Positions 1-10,308 of a stretch of DNA of 64,000 nucleotides are shown piece by piece. The DNA is taken from the NCBI RefSeq assembly GCF_028858535.1, contig NZ_JAPMOU010000004.1, positions 62,001-126,000 of the forward strand, given 5' to 3'. Position 1 is the stretch's first letter. The number at the start of each line of letters is the position of its first letter. Position numbers and translations under genes: made by a program. The notes under the pieces were generated by a model, which saw only the letters and a program-made list of their open reading frames with translations, was not told where the DNA came from and ran no database searches. The stretch comes from Spartinivicinus poritis (GTDB lineage Bacteria; Pseudomonadota; Gammaproteobacteria; Pseudomonadales; Zooshikellaceae).

Positions 1-1370
1 TTCACCCAAAAGTACATGGTGCTATTTTGGGGCGCCGAGGCCAGGATGACCAAATCATGGCTGAACATGGCATCCAAGCCATCGATTTAGTTGTTGTCAA
101 TCTCTACCCCTTTTCCCAAACCGTTGCAAAGCCAGACTGTTTACTAGCCGATGCCATTGAAAATATTGATATTGGTGGCCCGACTATGGTACGTGCAGCA
201 GCGAAAAACCATAACGATGTCGCCATCGTTGTTAATAGCACGGACTACTCAGACGTATTAAAAGAGCTGACAGAAAATAACAATGGTTTGAGTGACCGTA
301 CTCGTTTCGATTTAGCAGTAAAAGCCTTTGAGCATACAGCTGGCTATGATGCAGCCATTGCTAATTACTTAGGCAAACAAGTATTGCTATCAGGCGATCA
401 AACTACTGATTTTCCTCGCACACTAAACTTGCAGTTCAATAAAGTGGAAGATATGCGCTATGGTGAAAATCCTCACCAGCAGGCCGCTTTTTATGTGGAA
501 GCAAACCCAGTAGAAGCCAGTGTCGCCACTGCCAAACAGTTACAAGGTAAAGCACTCTCTTTCAATAATGTAGCTGATACAGATGCTGCTTTAGAGTGCG
601 TCAAATCCTTTGCTGAACCCGCCTGTGTCATTGTTAAACATGCCAATCCCTGTGGAGTCTCCGTGAGCAGCGATATTTTGCAGGCCTATAACCTAGCCTA
701 CCAAACTGATCCTACCTCAGCTTTTGGTGGCATTATCGCCTTTAACCGGCCACTGGACTCGCTCACCGCTCAAGCCATTATCGAGCGCCAGTTTGTTGAA
801 GTAATTATTGCCCCTGAAATTGATGAACCCGCTTTAAACATTCTTAGCCAAAAGCAGAATGTGCGAGTGCTTCAGTGCGGTGAGCTACCACAGATACCTA
901 GCCCCCAGCTCGATTACAAAAGGGTAAATGGCGGGATATTGGTTCAAGATAGCGATATCCATCAAATCAGCATAGAAGATTTAAAAGTCGTTACTGATCG
1001 TCAGCCTACTCAAGAAGAGCTGATAGACCTACAGTTTGCCTGGAATGTAGCAAAGTTTGTGAAGTCCAATGCTATCGTCTATGCCAAGAACGGCCAAACC
1101 ATTGGGGTGGGTGCAGGACAAATGAGTCGGGTATACAGTGCCAAAATTGCTGGTATTAAGGCCAAAGATGAAAATTTAACTGTTGCTGGCTCAGTCATGG
1201 CATCCGATGCATTCTTCCCTTTCAGAGATGGAATTGATGCAGCCGCAGCTGCAGGCATTACCGCAGTCATTCAGCCTGGAGGCTCCATGCGTGATGAAGA
1301 GGTTATCCAAGCTGCCAATGAAGCTGGGATGGCTATGGTGTTTACTGGGGTTCGTCACTTCCGTCACTAA
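1..1370 (+). CDS. purH: Bifunctional AICAR transformylase / IMP cyclohydrolase PurH, 5'-truncated
   Basis: Catalyses the last two steps of de novo IMP synthesis: formylation of AICAR, then ring closure. The reading frame is open from base 3 and begins inside the IMP cyclohydrolase domain ([16 protein letters not shown]), so the window edge removes the N-terminus. The AICAR transformylase part follows, with [14 protein letters not shown], the KHANPCG motif and the C-terminal FFPFRDGID and [10 protein letters not shown] blocks. It ends in VRHFRH, the usual PurH terminus. purD starts 14 bp downstream, the common purHD operon. Everything visible is intact. Identification is by recognised family motifs. 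Confidence 0.97.
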   Translation, partial: HPKVHGAILGRRGQDDQIMAEHGIQAIDLVVVNLYPFSQTVAKPDCLLADAIENIDIGGPTMVRAAAKNHNDVAIVVNSTDYSDVLKELTENNNGLSDRTRFDLAVKAFEHTAGYDAAIANYLGKQVLLSGDQTTDFPRTLNLQFNKVEDMRYGENPHQQAAFYVEANPVEASVATAKQLQGKALSFNNVADTDAALECVKSFAEPACVIVKHANPCGVSVSSDILQAYNLAYQTDPTSAFGGIIAFNRPLDSLTAQAIIERQFVEVIIAPEIDEPALNILSQKQNVRVLQCGELPQIPSPQLDYKRVNGGILVQDSDIHQISIEDLKVVTDRQPTQEELIDLQFAWNVAKFVKSNAIVYAKNGQTIGVGAGQMSRVYSAKIAGIKAKDENLTVAGSVMASDAFFPFRDGIDAAAAAGITAVIQPGGSMRDEEVIQAANEAGMAMVFTGVRHFRH

Positions 1371-1384
1371 GGTTAAATAACAGA

Positions 1385-2671
1385 ATGAAAGTATTAATTA
1401 TTGGTAGTGGTGGGCGTGAACATGCCCTGGCCTGGAAAGCAGCTCAAGATGAGCAAGTCACTGAAGTGTTTGTTGCCCCCGGTAATGCAGGTACCGCACT
1501 GGAGCCAAAGCTTACCAATGTAGCAATTGATGTATTAGCAATTGATGAGCTAATAGCCTTTGCTCAGACTAATGATATTGGCCTAACCATTGTTGGCCCT
1601 GAAGCACCGCTAGTAGCGGGTGTTGTTGATGCTTTTGAAGCAGCCGGTTTAGCTTGTTTTGGTCCCTCTAAAGGAGCAGCTCAACTAGAAGGCTCAAAAG
1701 CCTTTACCAAAGACTTCTTAGCTAGACACAAGATTCCTACTGCAGAATACCAAAACTTCACGGAAATTGAGCCAGCTAAAGCCTATATCCATGAAAAAGG
1801 TACGCCCATCGTAATTAAGGCCGACGGTTTAGCTGCTGGTAAGGGCGTTATCATTGCCCAAACTGAAGCTGAAGCATTTGCTGCTATTGATGACATGTTG
1901 GCTGGTAATGCCTTTGGTGAGGCCGGCCACCGCGTGGTGGTAGAAGAGTTTCTGCAAGGGGAAGAAGCCAGTTTTATCGTGATGGTTGATGGTGAGCAGG
2001 TTTTACCACTGGCAACATCACAAGACCATAAAGCCCGTGATGATGGTGATAAAGGTCCAAACACAGGTGGAATGGGTGCTTATTCTCCAGCACCAGTCGT
2101 TACGCCAGAAATTCACCAGCGCGCCATGGAAGAAGTGATTATGCCAACCGTTCGTGGCATGGCTGCTGAAGGTAATCGCTACCGAGGTTTTCTTTATGCT
2201 GGCTTAATGATAGCTGAAGACGGCACACCTAAAGTACTGGAGTACAACTGCCGGTTTGGCGACCCAGAAACACAGCCAATTATGATGCGCCTAAAATCCA
2301 GCCTGATTGAGCTTTGCCTGGCGGCTATTGGAGGCAAGTTGGATCAAGCTAAATGTGAGTGGGAAAATCAAGTAGCGCTCGGAGTGGTTATGGCAGCAGG
2401 AGGCTATCCAGAAAGCTATGCCAAGGGTGACACAATCAATGGCTTGAGCAATGTTACCGATGCCAAGGTTTTTCATGCAGGAACCAAGCAACAAAACAAC
2501 CAGGTTGTCACTAATGGCGGCCGGGTACTCTGTGTTACTGCGTTAGGTAAGACTGTCCAACAGGCGCAGCAAGCGGCTTATCAGGCAACCCAGCAAATTT
2601 CCTGGAATAATGTCTACTACCGAAAAGATATTGGTCACAGGGCTATTGCAAGAGAGCAAGCTAAGTCATAA
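1385..2671 (+). CDS. purD: Phosphoribosylamine-glycine ligase (GARS)
   Basis: Cytosolic ATP-grasp enzyme of purine synthesis that joins phosphoribosylamine and glycine to give GAR. The 428 residues match the family length. The N-terminus MKVLIIGSGGREHALAW is the PurD Rossmann-like opening. The ATP-grasp core has IKADGLAAGKGV, the flexible-loop segment DHKARDDGDKGPNTGGMGAYSPAP and the metal-binding block EYNCRFGDPETQ. It sits 14 bp behind purH and is probably cotranscribed with it. The ATG at 1385 is chosen because the protein start is canonical, although the ribosome-binding site is weak. Confidence 0.97.
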   Translation: MKVLIIGSGGREHALAWKAAQDEQVTEVFVAPGNAGTALEPKLTNVAIDVLAIDELIAFAQTNDIGLTIVGPEAPLVAGVVDAFEAAGLACFGPSKGAAQLEGSKAFTKDFLARHKIPTAEYQNFTEIEPAKAYIHEKGTPIVIKADGLAAGKGVIIAQTEAEAFAAIDDMLAGNAFGEAGHRVVVEEFLQGEEASFIVMVDGEQVLPLATSQDHKARDDGDKGPNTGGMGAYSPAPVVTPEIHQRAMEEVIMPTVRGMAAEGNRYRGFLYAGLMIAEDGTPKVLEYNCRFGDPETQPIMMRLKSSLIELCLAAIGGKLDQAKCEWENQVALGVVMAAGGYPESYAKGDTINGLSNVTDAKVFHAGTKQQNNQVVTNGGRVLCVTALGKTVQQAQQAAYQATQQISWNNVYYRKDIGHRAIAREQAKS

Positions 2672-2686
2672 TACATAAGCAACCTA

Positions 2687-2724
2687 CCACCCAGTCTGTA
2701 TTTTCACTAATAATAACTGGGTGG
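2687..2724 (+). terminator. Hairpin downstream of purD, possible weak terminator
   Basis: A perfect 9-bp inverted repeat (CCACCCAGT / ACTGGGTGG) with a 20-nt loop lies just after the purD stop and before retS. No T-run follows it on the + strand, so it may be a weak or Rho-assisted terminator, or only an RNA 3'-end stabiliser. Confidence 0.3.
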
Positions 2725-2821
2725 CAGCCTAAAAAAGCAGCATAAGTTTATGAAATCTATAGGTTAAACAACCTTTTCACATTCGTTATAATGGTAATTT
2801 AGTCTAGAAGGGATATCGCTC

Positions 2822-5638
2822 GTGCACAGGTCTGAAGTACAGGCTAACCGCCACAACATGCTCCAATACCTGCTTGCGATACTGCTCTGGGCTTGTCTGC
2901 CTGCAACAGCTGAAGTTGTTATCAACAACACTAATTACCAAATCGATCTAGCTAACTACTTTGAAATCTACGAAGACAAACAAGCGCAGCTAGCTATCGA
3001 CCAGGTAAAGTCAGAGGGTTACACCCATCGATTTGCCCCCTACCGGCAAAAGTTTTTCCAATTTGAACAAAGCCCATCAGCAATTTGGCTTCGTACAGCG
3101 ATTCATAACAATACCGCTACTGCTCAGTCACCTTTTATCACCTTAGTAGGGACCAACCTCAACTGGATTGATGTGTATATTGAGCAAGATAACCAGCTAA
3201 AAAAAGTAACCTCCAGTAATCAACGTCAAACGAATGGCCCACTGACCAGCCACCACCGTTTGCTCATTCCATTACACTTAGCCCCAAACCAAACAGCGGT
3301 TGTTTTTCTACGCATTCAACCCCAGCAGCCTCTTCACTTTGCCAGTCATTTAAAGTCACCCTCACAAGCACTTGTCAGCAGTAACCGTAACCAATGGCTA
3401 AGCGGGTTATTATTTGGCCTATTTTCCTGTGTGGCGATATATAATCTGCTGGCGTTTTTTCATCTAAAAGAGCGCAACTTTTTGTATATGTTTGCCTTGG
3501 TTAGCTGCTCTTTGATATTCCAAGGCACCTGGCAAGGGGTATTCAGCCAATTTAGCACTCTATCTGTTGCATCCCAATCACAGCTTAGTAATATCGCTCT
3601 GCTACTTGGCTGTGCCTTTGCTAGCCACCTTAACCGTCGTTACTATCAAATTGGTATCGACCACCCCAAATTAGACCTCTACTTTGCCTGGCTTTGCGGC
3701 CTTTGTCTGCTTGCTACACTGTTTGGCATCTTGTTTCCTGCTTGGCAGCCCACCGAGCTGAGCTTGTGGCTAACCAGCTTTATCGTGTTGAATATTTTTG
3801 GTTGTTCCCTGTACTACCTAAAGCAAGGAAATAAATATGCCCGCTTTATGCTAGCTGCTCAGTCCCCGTGCGCATTAGCAATTTTGATTAATATTGCCCT
3901 TACTCTCAATATTATTCAGCTAGCACCGTATAAAGCTGACTGGCTATTACTAAGCATTACCAGCTTAACCTTATTCGGTGTTTCATATGCATTTAGCTTA
4001 CAGTTTCATTTACAAGCTAAGGAGAAACTAGCTGCTGCTGAACAACTTACCAGGCGCCCAAATAACCAGTTAAATCAAGCGGATTTTCTTGGCAAAGTTA
4101 GTCATGAATTACGTGGTCCAATGAATGGCATCCTGGGAATGAGTGAGTTGCTGATGGATACCAGCCTTACCCCCAAACAACAGGACTATGCCAACACCAT
4201 TTACCATGCAGGGAATGAACTGCTTAACCAATTAAACCAAATGCTCGACATCAGCCGCTTAGAGCAAGATACCCTTAAGTTGGAAAAGGTTGATTTTGAG
4301 TTACCAGGATTAGTCGAAGCTTGCGTTAATATGTTCAGGCTAACGGCTGAGCAGCGTAGTATTGAGTTGATCAGCTATCTACAACCCGATGTTCCCGCGG
4401 TGATTAATAGCGACCCAAATCGACTCCAACAAATACTGCTTTCGTTGTTAAACCATGCTTTCAAGCAAACGAATGCTGGCGAAATACTATTGGCGGGAAC
4501 TGCTGAGCAAAGCGAGCAGGGCCAGCAATTACGCATTGTTATTAAAGATACCAGTGAGGGCATGAGCCAATTTGAAAGACAGCAACTGTTAGCTAAAAAA
4601 GTGACGACAGCTGAATTACTTAGCAGTAATCAGCCTGACATTGCCATTGGTATTATTGTCGCCAAAGCACTGATTCAAAAAATGGGTGGTACCTTTGGTA
4701 TCAAGAGTGAAATAGGTATAGGCACTACCTTTTGGTTTACCCTGCCACTGACACCAGTGAAACAAGCTAAGCAGCCACAGCAGGACTTCGACTTTAAAGG
4801 TGTTCGCGTATTAGTTGTTGATGATAATGAAACCTGTAGAAAAGTCCTTACCCAACAATGCCTAAGCCTGGGTATGGATGTAACATCTGCACAAAATGGT
4901 AAAGAAGCCTTAGCTCTACTACGAACCAAAGCAAACCTACAAGCGCATTATGATTTAGTTATTTTGGATCAAAATATGCCTGTAATGAATGGGCTACAAC
5001 TATCGGCAAAAATCAAAGAAGACCCCAATATCAGCAATGATGTTCTGGTCATCATGCTCACAGGTGTCAGCCATATGCCTAGCATTGTTGAGGCCAGAAA
5101 TGCCGGGGTTAAGCGAATTCTAACCAAGCCTATTGCTCACTACACCCTAGAGAGCGCACTAAAAGAAGAGCTGGCCAAATTTCAACCTCAGTCCAGCACA
5201 ATGGCAAAAGACTTTTTAACCCAACAAGAACTGCCACAAAACTTAAAAGTACTGGTGGTTGAGGATAACCCCACCAGTGCAAAAGTCATCAAAGGAATGC
5301 TTGCCAAGTTGAGTGTAACCCCAGAGATAGCTGCGAATGGTAATGAAGCAGTTGAAGTGTTCAAGAGTAAGCGCTTTCAGATTGTTTTTATGGACTGTGA
5401 AATGCCTATTATGGATGGCTTTGAGGCGACTGAGCGGATTCGCCAATGGGAACAGCAGCAAAGCCTATCCCCTACGCCCATTATTGCACTCAGTGCCCAT
5501 GGAATTCAGGATCAAAAGCAGCGAATCGCTGCGGTAGGCATGAACGGGCAGTTAACCAAACCCCTTGAGCTGGCAGCACTTCATGAAGTACTCCAGGTTT
5601 GGGCACTACCCACAGCCGAGCCTGTAGTCGAAAGCTAA
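2822..5638 (+). CDS. retS: RetS-type hybrid sensor histidine kinase with two receiver domains
   Basis: Inner-membrane hybrid kinase of 938 residues. Order: signal peptide (about 13-30), 7TMR-DISMED2 sensor domain (about 35-180), seven-helix 7TMR-DISM region (about 190-400), HisKA with SHELRGPMNG (His428), a GHKL ATPase domain, then two receivers with Asp716 (LDQNMPVMNG) and Asp858 (MDCEMPIMDG), each with its conserved Thr or Ser and Lys. Domain order, length, residue positions and the neighbouring purD match P. aeruginosa RetS, which restrains the GacS/GacA pathway by pairing with GacS. The ATPase boxes are degenerate: the G1 region is DTSEGM (Asp576) and the GLGL box is replaced by IAIGI (Gly610). 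The GTG at 2822 has an upstream AGAAGGG. An ATG at 2858 would also leave the signal peptide intact. Confidence 0.88.
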   Translation: MHRSEVQANRHNMLQYLLAILLWACLPATAEVVINNTNYQIDLANYFEIYEDKQAQLAIDQVKSEGYTHRFAPYRQKFFQFEQSPSAIWLRTAIHNNTATAQSPFITLVGTNLNWIDVYIEQDNQLKKVTSSNQRQTNGPLTSHHRLLIPLHLAPNQTAVVFLRIQPQQPLHFASHLKSPSQALVSSNRNQWLSGLLFGLFSCVAIYNLLAFFHLKERNFLYMFALVSCSLIFQGTWQGVFSQFSTLSVASQSQLSNIALLLGCAFASHLNRRYYQIGIDHPKLDLYFAWLCGLCLLATLFGILFPAWQPTELSLWLTSFIVLNIFGCSLYYLKQGNKYARFMLAAQSPCALAILINIALTLNIIQLAPYKADWLLLSITSLTLFGVSYAFSLQFHLQAKEKLAAAEQLTRRPNNQLNQADFLGKVSHELRGPMNGILGMSELLMDTSLTPKQQDYANTIYHAGNELLNQLNQMLDISRLEQDTLKLEKVDFELPGLVEACVNMFRLTAEQRSIELISYLQPDVPAVINSDPNRLQQILLSLLNHAFKQTNAGEILLAGTAEQSEQGQQLRIVIKDTSEGMSQFERQQLLAKKVTTAELLSSNQPDIAIGIIVAKALIQKMGGTFGIKSEIGIGTTFWFTLPLTPVKQAKQPQQDFDFKGVRVLVVDDNETCRKVLTQQCLSLGMDVTSAQNGKEALALLRTKANLQAHYDLVILDQNMPVMNGLQLSAKIKEDPNISNDVLVIMLTGVSHMPSIVEARNAGVKRILTKPIAHYTLESALKEELAKFQPQSSTMAKDFLTQQELPQNLKVLVVEDNPTSAKVIKGMLAKLSVTPEIAANGNEAVEVFKSKRFQIVFMDCEMPIMDGFEATERIRQWEQQQSLSPTPIIALSAHGIQDQKQRIAAVGMNGQLTKPLELAALHEVLQVWALPTAEPVVES

Positions 5639-5650
5639 CCTCTTTCCTTA

Positions 5651-6574
5651 TCACACATCAAATGACTCAATAATCTGCCGTTCTTGATCACTTAAGGCTA
5701 CTTGCCGGAATTGATCAATCGCTGCAGCAGTGACAGTAGTTGCTGGTTCTTCCACTGTGGTAGCTGCTGCAGTAGCATTATTAGGCTGCTCTGCAGCTAC
5801 TTCATTAGCAGGTGGGTTAAGGTTTGGGTTAGCAATTGTTACCCCTCCTGCTTGAGCATTTACTTCACTGGCAACAGTTATGTCGTTTTCTGCATCTGCC
5901 CCCACATTGACAGTTTGATCAGCTGAGCTTGCCTGATTTTGCTGAGCTTGATTAACTACCTGCTCACTTTCCTCATCAGCATCAGGAATCACTTCCCGAA
6001 TATCAATAGCTAATACCACTTCATTGGTTATTTCATTATTAGCTGGTTGATTTAAAGATGCTTGGGGTTGACTAACCACTGTCGACTGAACACTTCCATT
6101 GGTAGCCGCAGGTTGATTAGTGGGGGTGTTTTCAGCAGTTGTGTTTTGTGGGTTACCAGCTGCTTGCTGGGTAGGTTGCTGCACTGTTTGTGCTTGCTGT
6201 GTTTGTGCAGTCGTTTGCTCAGGAGCCTGCGCAGGCTGCCTTGCTTCAGTATTATTATTAGGTAAGGCACTGACATCCCTCTCTGCCACACGAGCCTGAG
6301 GCTCATTATTCAAACTAACAGTGACAGGCCTTGATTCAATCGCGCTCGTTTGTGCACTTGGGGGTGGTTCTGAAAGGGTTAGTGGCTGAGTGGCTAAACT
6401 GGCTTGAGAAGCAAGTGTATTACGTGCCTCACGGCTGATCTGTACTTCTACCCCAACAGGCTGCTGGGTTCTAGCTTCTCGTTGCTGTTGCTCTTGGTTT
6501 AATTCAGGGCGTTGTGCCACTCTATTAGATACAACCGCTAAAGTATGACTCACTTCCATCGTCTGAACCACCAT
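5651..6574 (-). CDS. Low-complexity Q/N/A/T-rich protein of unknown function
   Basis: Not recognised. The 307 residues are dominated by Gln, Asn, Ala, Thr and Val, with few aromatic residues, no transmembrane segment, no signal peptide and no catalytic motif I can see. The short segment VEVQISREARNTLASQ near residue 45 and the acidic segment around IPDADEESEQV are the only less repetitive parts. It is probably intrinsically disordered. It converges on retS with 12 bp between the stop codons and lies downstream of dnaB on the same strand. An ATG at 6574 follows TTAACC-like sequence without a strong ribosome-binding site. Coding is supported by length, but function is unknown. A secretion or flagellum-associated linker protein is only a guess. 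Confidence 0.7.
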   Translation of the reverse strand: MVVQTMEVSHTLAVVSNRVAQRPELNQEQQQREARTQQPVGVEVQISREARNTLASQASLATQPLTLSEPPPSAQTSAIESRPVTVSLNNEPQARVAERDVSALPNNNTEARQPAQAPEQTTAQTQQAQTVQQPTQQAAGNPQNTTAENTPTNQPAATNGSVQSTVVSQPQASLNQPANNEITNEVVLAIDIREVIPDADEESEQVVNQAQQNQASSADQTVNVGADAENDITVASEVNAQAGGVTIANPNLNPPANEVAAEQPNNATAAATTVEEPATTVTAAAIDQFRQVALSDQERQIIESFDV

Positions 6575-6667
6575 TAACCTTGGCTAATACCCCTTTTATA
6601 GCATATCTGCTCAGCATCTTTTAATGATGGTTAGATGGTTTATTAATAACCATTATGGCTTTATGGT

Positions 6668-8062
6668 CTATTCAAACCCCTCATAAGCACCTGGAGCCAA
6701 GTTTTCAAAACGAGTGTACTTGCCAATAAAGGCCAGTTTAACAGCTCCGATAGGGCCATTCCGTTGCTTACCAATAATGATTTCTGCCACCCCTTTCTGT
6801 TCAGTGTCAGGGTTATAAACTTCATCTCGGTAAACAAACATGATTACGTCAGCATCCTGCTCAATCGCTCCAGATTCCCGCAAGTCAGAGTTAACCGGAC
6901 GTTTGTTAGGTCGCTGCTCAAGACTCCGGTTAAGCTGGGAAAGCGCAACAACTGGGGTATTAAACTCTTTTGCCAGTGCTTTTAGGGAGCGCGAGATTTC
7001 TGATATTTCATTAGTTCGGCCTTCGTTATTACCAGGCACTTGCATCAGTTGCAGGTAGTCCACCATGACTAAGCCAATATCTCCATGCTCTCGAACAATC
7101 CGGCGTGCTCTTGAGCGCATTTCGGTTGGACTGATACCGGCCGTATCATCTACAAACAGTTTTTTTTCATTGATCATGTTGACCGCTGCCGCAAGCTTTG
7201 GCCAATCATCTTCTTCCAGTTTACCGGTCCGAACCTTGGTTTGATCTATTCTCCCAAGTGACGATAACATCCGCATCATCAACTGCTCTGCAGGCATCTC
7301 CAAGCTAAAGACCAGTACAGCTTTATCAGAGTTGAGTAGCGCGTTTTCTACCAGGTTCATGGCAAAGGTTGTCTTACCCATCGAAGGACGCCCTGCCACA
7401 ATCACCATATCTGATGGCTGCAACCCTGCTGTCATGTCATCAAGGTCATTAAAGCCGGTGGTGATACCTGTTAAGCTATCACCGGCATTGAATAATTCAT
7501 CAATTCTATCAATGGCTTTATTCAGCAGCTCTTTTACACCAACAGGCCCACCATCTTTGGGTCTGTCTTCAGCAATCTGAAAAACTTCACGCTCAGCCTC
7601 ATCAAGAATTTCACTACTGGAGCTACCATTAGGGTTATAAGCTCGATCAGCAATCCCTTGGCTTACTTTGATCAGCCGCCGTAAGATGGACCGTTCATAC
7701 ACAATGTCAGCGTAAGCACGAATATTTGCTGTACTGGGCGTGTTTTGTGCCAGATCGGTTAAATAAGCTAAGCCTCCACTTCCTTCCAACTGGTCAAGCT
7801 GAGTTAGCTCTTCAACAATGGTAACTGGGTCAAAGGGTTTTCCAGCGGCTACTGAGCTGGCAATAATTCGAAAAATATCTCGATGCGGGCGGTGATAAAA
7901 ATCAGCAGAAGTAATTCGATCAGATACTGAATCCCAGGCATTATTGTCTAATAACAAACCACCAATGACAGACTGTTCAGCCTCCATAGAATGAGGAGAC
8001 TCCCGTAATGACAGGGCTGTCTGTTCAGCTTGTTCAGTTTCTAAAGTGGGGCCTTGATCCAT
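6668..8062 (-). CDS. dnaB: Replicative DNA helicase DnaB
   Basis: Hexameric 5'-3' helicase that unwinds DNA at the replication fork and recruits primase. The 464 residues match the family. The N-terminal primase-contact domain (about 20-120, EAEQSVIGGLLLD) is followed by a linker and a RecA-like core with Walker A GRPSMGKTTFAMN near residue 221, Walker B MVDYLQLM, the sensor region ALSQLNRSLEQRP and SDLRESGAIEQDADV. It lies downstream of the rplI operon, as in many gammaproteobacteria, but a strong terminator separates them, so it probably uses its own promoter in the roughly 130-bp gap upstream of its start. Confidence 0.98.
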   Translation of the reverse strand: MDQGPTLETEQAEQTALSLRESPHSMEAEQSVIGGLLLDNNAWDSVSDRITSADFYHRPHRDIFRIIASSVAAGKPFDPVTIVEELTQLDQLEGSGGLAYLTDLAQNTPSTANIRAYADIVYERSILRRLIKVSQGIADRAYNPNGSSSSEILDEAEREVFQIAEDRPKDGGPVGVKELLNKAIDRIDELFNAGDSLTGITTGFNDLDDMTAGLQPSDMVIVAGRPSMGKTTFAMNLVENALLNSDKAVLVFSLEMPAEQLMMRMLSSLGRIDQTKVRTGKLEEDDWPKLAAAVNMINEKKLFVDDTAGISPTEMRSRARRIVREHGDIGLVMVDYLQLMQVPGNNEGRTNEISEISRSLKALAKEFNTPVVALSQLNRSLEQRPNKRPVNSDLRESGAIEQDADVIMFVYRDEVYNPDTEQKGVAEIIIGKQRNGPIGAVKLAFIGKYTRFENLAPGAYEGFE

Positions 8063-8190
8063 TGCCTACATTACCTGTTCGGCTAGGTATTCAATACAGG
8101 TCATCAATCCATACACTACTTACAATTTACTCATACACTATAAGCAGTATAGTTAGATCGATTTATAGAAAAATGCTTATAACACAGAAT

Positions 8191-8229
8191 AAAAAGCACC
8201 CGCAATTACAAGCATTGCGAGTGCTTTTT
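8191..8229 (-). terminator. Rho-independent terminator of the rpsF-rpsR-rplI operon
   Basis: On the - strand a long near-perfect stem (AAAAAGCACTCGCAAT pairing with ATTGCGGGTGCTTTTT, 7-nt loop) ends in a T-run 22 bp after the rplI stop. The arms are also A- and T-rich, so it could act on the + strand as well, but no + strand gene precedes it. Confidence 0.9.
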
Positions 8230-8251
8230 ACAGACTGAGTAAATAATTTAA

Positions 8252-8698
8252 TTACTCAGCTTCTACAGTCACTTTCAGGGTTGCATCGACGTCAGTGTGC
8301 AGATGAATATTTACATCAAACTCACCGATGTGACGCAGAGGCCCTTCAGGTAAACGAATCTCACTCTTACTGACTTCAACACCTGCAGCAGAAATTGCTT
8401 CAGCCAAGTCACGAGTACCGATAGATCCAAATAGTTTACCTTCATCACCTGCTTTAGCAGTTAAAGTAAGCTCAAGCTCACCAATAACTTCTGCGCGTTT
8501 TTGCGCAGCTGCTAAGTTTTCTGCAGCAGCTTTTTCCAGCTCAGCACGACGAGCTTCAAACTCAGCTACATTCGATTTAGTAGCAGGAACAGCCTTATTG
8601 AAAGGGATCAGAAAGTTACGGCCATAGCCAGGCTTTACTGAAACCTTGTCTCCTAAATTGCCAAGGTTGGCAATTTTCTCTAACAAAATCACTTCCAT
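8252..8698 (-). CDS. rplI: 50S ribosomal protein L9
   Basis: Large-subunit ribosomal protein that binds 23S rRNA near the L1 stalk. The N-domain starts [19 protein letters not shown] and contains the [10 protein letters not shown] motif, followed by the long connecting helix rich in Ala and Glu (about 45-75) and the C-domain ending in [11 protein letters not shown]. It has 148 residues, as expected. The frame stays open nine codons further upstream, but the ATG at 8698 is preferred because it has GAGGT seven bases ahead and gives the conserved N-terminus. It is the last gene of the rpsF operon and is followed by a strong terminator. Confidence 0.97.
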   Translation of the reverse strand: MEVILLEKIANLGNLGDKVSVKPGYGRNFLIPFNKAVPATKSNVAEFEARRAELEKAAAENLAAAQKRAEVIGELELTLTAKAGDEGKLFGSIGTRDLAEAISAAGVEVSKSEIRLPEGPLRHIGEFDVNIHLHTDVDATLKVTVEAE

Positions 8699-8730
8699 CT
8701 TGCTTACCTCAAGATATTTTCCCACATAGA

Positions 8731-9612
8731 CTAGCCTACTGGCTTATTCAGCCGACCACGAAAGTCAATAAAGCTATCTAAGAGGGCAACTAAAACCGTC
8801 AAAAAGAACATAATTGGGGCGAGTAAGATTTGCGCTGCATAAAATATTGCTAAGCCTAGAGTATTATTGCCTTTAGCCACAATAATGGAATGACACATTG
8901 CTAGACCAGCAAAGAATAGTGGTGTTAAAACAATTGGCAGTGTAGCTGCAAAACCAATCCCTACATTTACCCCTAAAAAAAACAATATCAATATTGTTAT
9001 TGCTACCCTAGGAGGGAAACGCAGGTTAAATAGCTCTTTATAGAACCCACCAGGTACATAAAGTACTGATTGCCACCACCGAGCGAGCATCAGTGCTACC
9101 ACTGATAATAATAAACACCTGCTAGCTTTCGAGCCGGCTGCTGCTGGCAGTAAAAACTCTTTGACATAGCCAACAACTTGTTCACCACTAGGCTCATTTG
9201 ATAGCTGCTGATAAAAGCCTGCCTGAGTTAACGCCTGATGAAGCTGCCCAGCGACTGCTTTTAAGACATCAGGCTGAAATATCAACAGCGCTAACATCAT
9301 GACTAAACCAACCAAAATACTGGTTAGCAAAGCCACCTGCCAGGATATTGATTTTCTTAATACCAGAGCTAAAACACTCGCGCCCAGAATAGTCATGACT
9401 GGGCTAATATCATGCTGAAAGGCTACCAGCCCTATTGCTGGCACCAGCCCCCAGGCTAATACCATACTACCGGCCTGCCAGCCTCGGCGTAAAATTACCA
9501 GGGCTACCGTAGCAGCGCTTAACCAATATGCAAAAGGCACTATAGCAGCTACAGCGGCTACACCCGCTGCATGCCTAGGGCTACGCATAATGAGTTCAGC
9601 TAAGCCTCGCAT
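8731..9612 (-). CDS. DUF2232 (YybS-like) integral membrane protein
   Basis: A 293-residue polytopic membrane protein with about seven or eight hydrophobic helices and short polar loops. It has no signal peptide and no enzymatic motif. The position between rpsR and rplI is characteristic of the DUF2232/YybS-like family in Pseudomonas and relatives, whose function is not established. The ATG at 9612 has AAGGGA upstream at good spacing. It is 40 bp downstream of rpsR and 32 bp upstream of the L9 start, so it is cotranscribed with the ribosomal genes. The operon position is the main support, together with hydrophobicity. Confidence 0.85.
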   Translation of the reverse strand: MRGLAELIMRSPRHAAGVAAVAAIVPFAYWLSAATVALVILRRGWQAGSMVLAWGLVPAIGLVAFQHDISPVMTILGASVLALVLRKSISWQVALLTSILVGLVMMLALLIFQPDVLKAVAGQLHQALTQAGFYQQLSNEPSGEQVVGYVKEFLLPAAAGSKASRCLLLSVVALMLARWWQSVLYVPGGFYKELFNLRFPPRVAITILILFFLGVNVGIGFAATLPIVLTPLFFAGLAMCHSIIVAKGNNTLGLAIFYAAQILLAPIMFFLTVLVALLDSFIDFRGRLNKPVG

Positions 9613-9652
9613 TATATTCCCTTTATACTCAACAACCGTCGCCGACTACTGA

Positions 9653-9877
9653 TTAGTGACGATCAGTGTATGGTAGTAATGCGATATAACGCGCACGCTT
9701 GACAGCTGTTGCCAACTGGCGCTGATACTTCGCTTTAGTACCTGTAATCCGGCTTGGGACGATCTTGCCAGTTTCAGAAACATAGGCCTTCAGGGTATTG
9801 GTATCTTTGTAATCGATTTCCTTTACGCCTTCAGCGGTAAAGCGACAAAACTTTCTGCGACGAAAAAAACGTGCCAT
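9653..9877 (-). CDS. rpsR: 30S ribosomal protein S18
   Basis: Small-subunit protein that forms a heterodimer with S6 on the platform of the 30S subunit. The 74 residues start [13 protein letters not shown] and contain [19 protein letters not shown] and the basic C-terminal helix [19 protein letters not shown], all diagnostic. The ribosome-binding site AGGAG lies eight or nine bases before ATG. It follows rpsF by 41 bp in the conserved rpsF-rpsR order. Confidence 0.98.
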   Translation of the reverse strand: MARFFRRRKFCRFTAEGVKEIDYKDTNTLKAYVSETGKIVPSRITGTKAKYQRQLATAVKRARYIALLPYTDRH

Positions 9878-9918
9878 AGCAACGTCTCCTATTAAGTGTT
9901 AGGAAAAACCCAAATGAA

Positions 9919-10308
9919 TTAATCTTCCGCTTGATCAGCTTCTTCAATATCAGCTTTTGCTTGATCATCACGACGCTGCTCACGAGTATCTTCTGGCTTC
10001 ATAATAATTGAAGGCTCAGTGATAGCTTCGTTACGACGAACCACCATATGGCGAATAACTGCATCGTTGAAACGGAAAGAGTTTTGCAATTCATCTAGTG
10101 CTTCATTGCCGCACTCAACGTTCATCATCACATAGTGTGCTTTATGAACTTTCTGAATTGGGTAAGCAAGCTGGCGACGTCCCCAATCTTCTAAACGATG
10201 GATCTTACCTTCACCCTGTTCAATCAGCTTGGTATAGCGATCGACCATGGCGCCAACTTGTTCACTTTGATCAGGGTGAACGAGAAATACAATTTCATAA
10301 TGACGCAT
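9919..10308 (-). CDS. rpsF: 30S ribosomal protein S6
   Basis: Small-subunit platform protein that partners S18. The 129 residues start [18 protein letters not shown] and contain the conserved [12 protein letters not shown] segment and the [13 protein letters not shown] block. The C-terminal tail is Asp/Glu-rich, as in the E. coli protein, where glutamates are added by RimK. First gene of the rpsF-rpsR-DUF2232-rplI operon, with AGGAG six bases before ATG. The leader and promoter upstream are listed separately and suggest autoregulation by the S6:S18 complex plus growth-rate control. Confidence 0.98.
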   Translation of the reverse strand: MRHYEIVFLVHPDQSEQVGAMVDRYTKLIEQGEGKIHRLEDWGRRQLAYPIQKVHKAHYVMMNVECGNEALDELQNSFRFNDAVIRHMVVRRNEAITEPSIIMKPEDTREQRRDDQAKADIEEADQAED

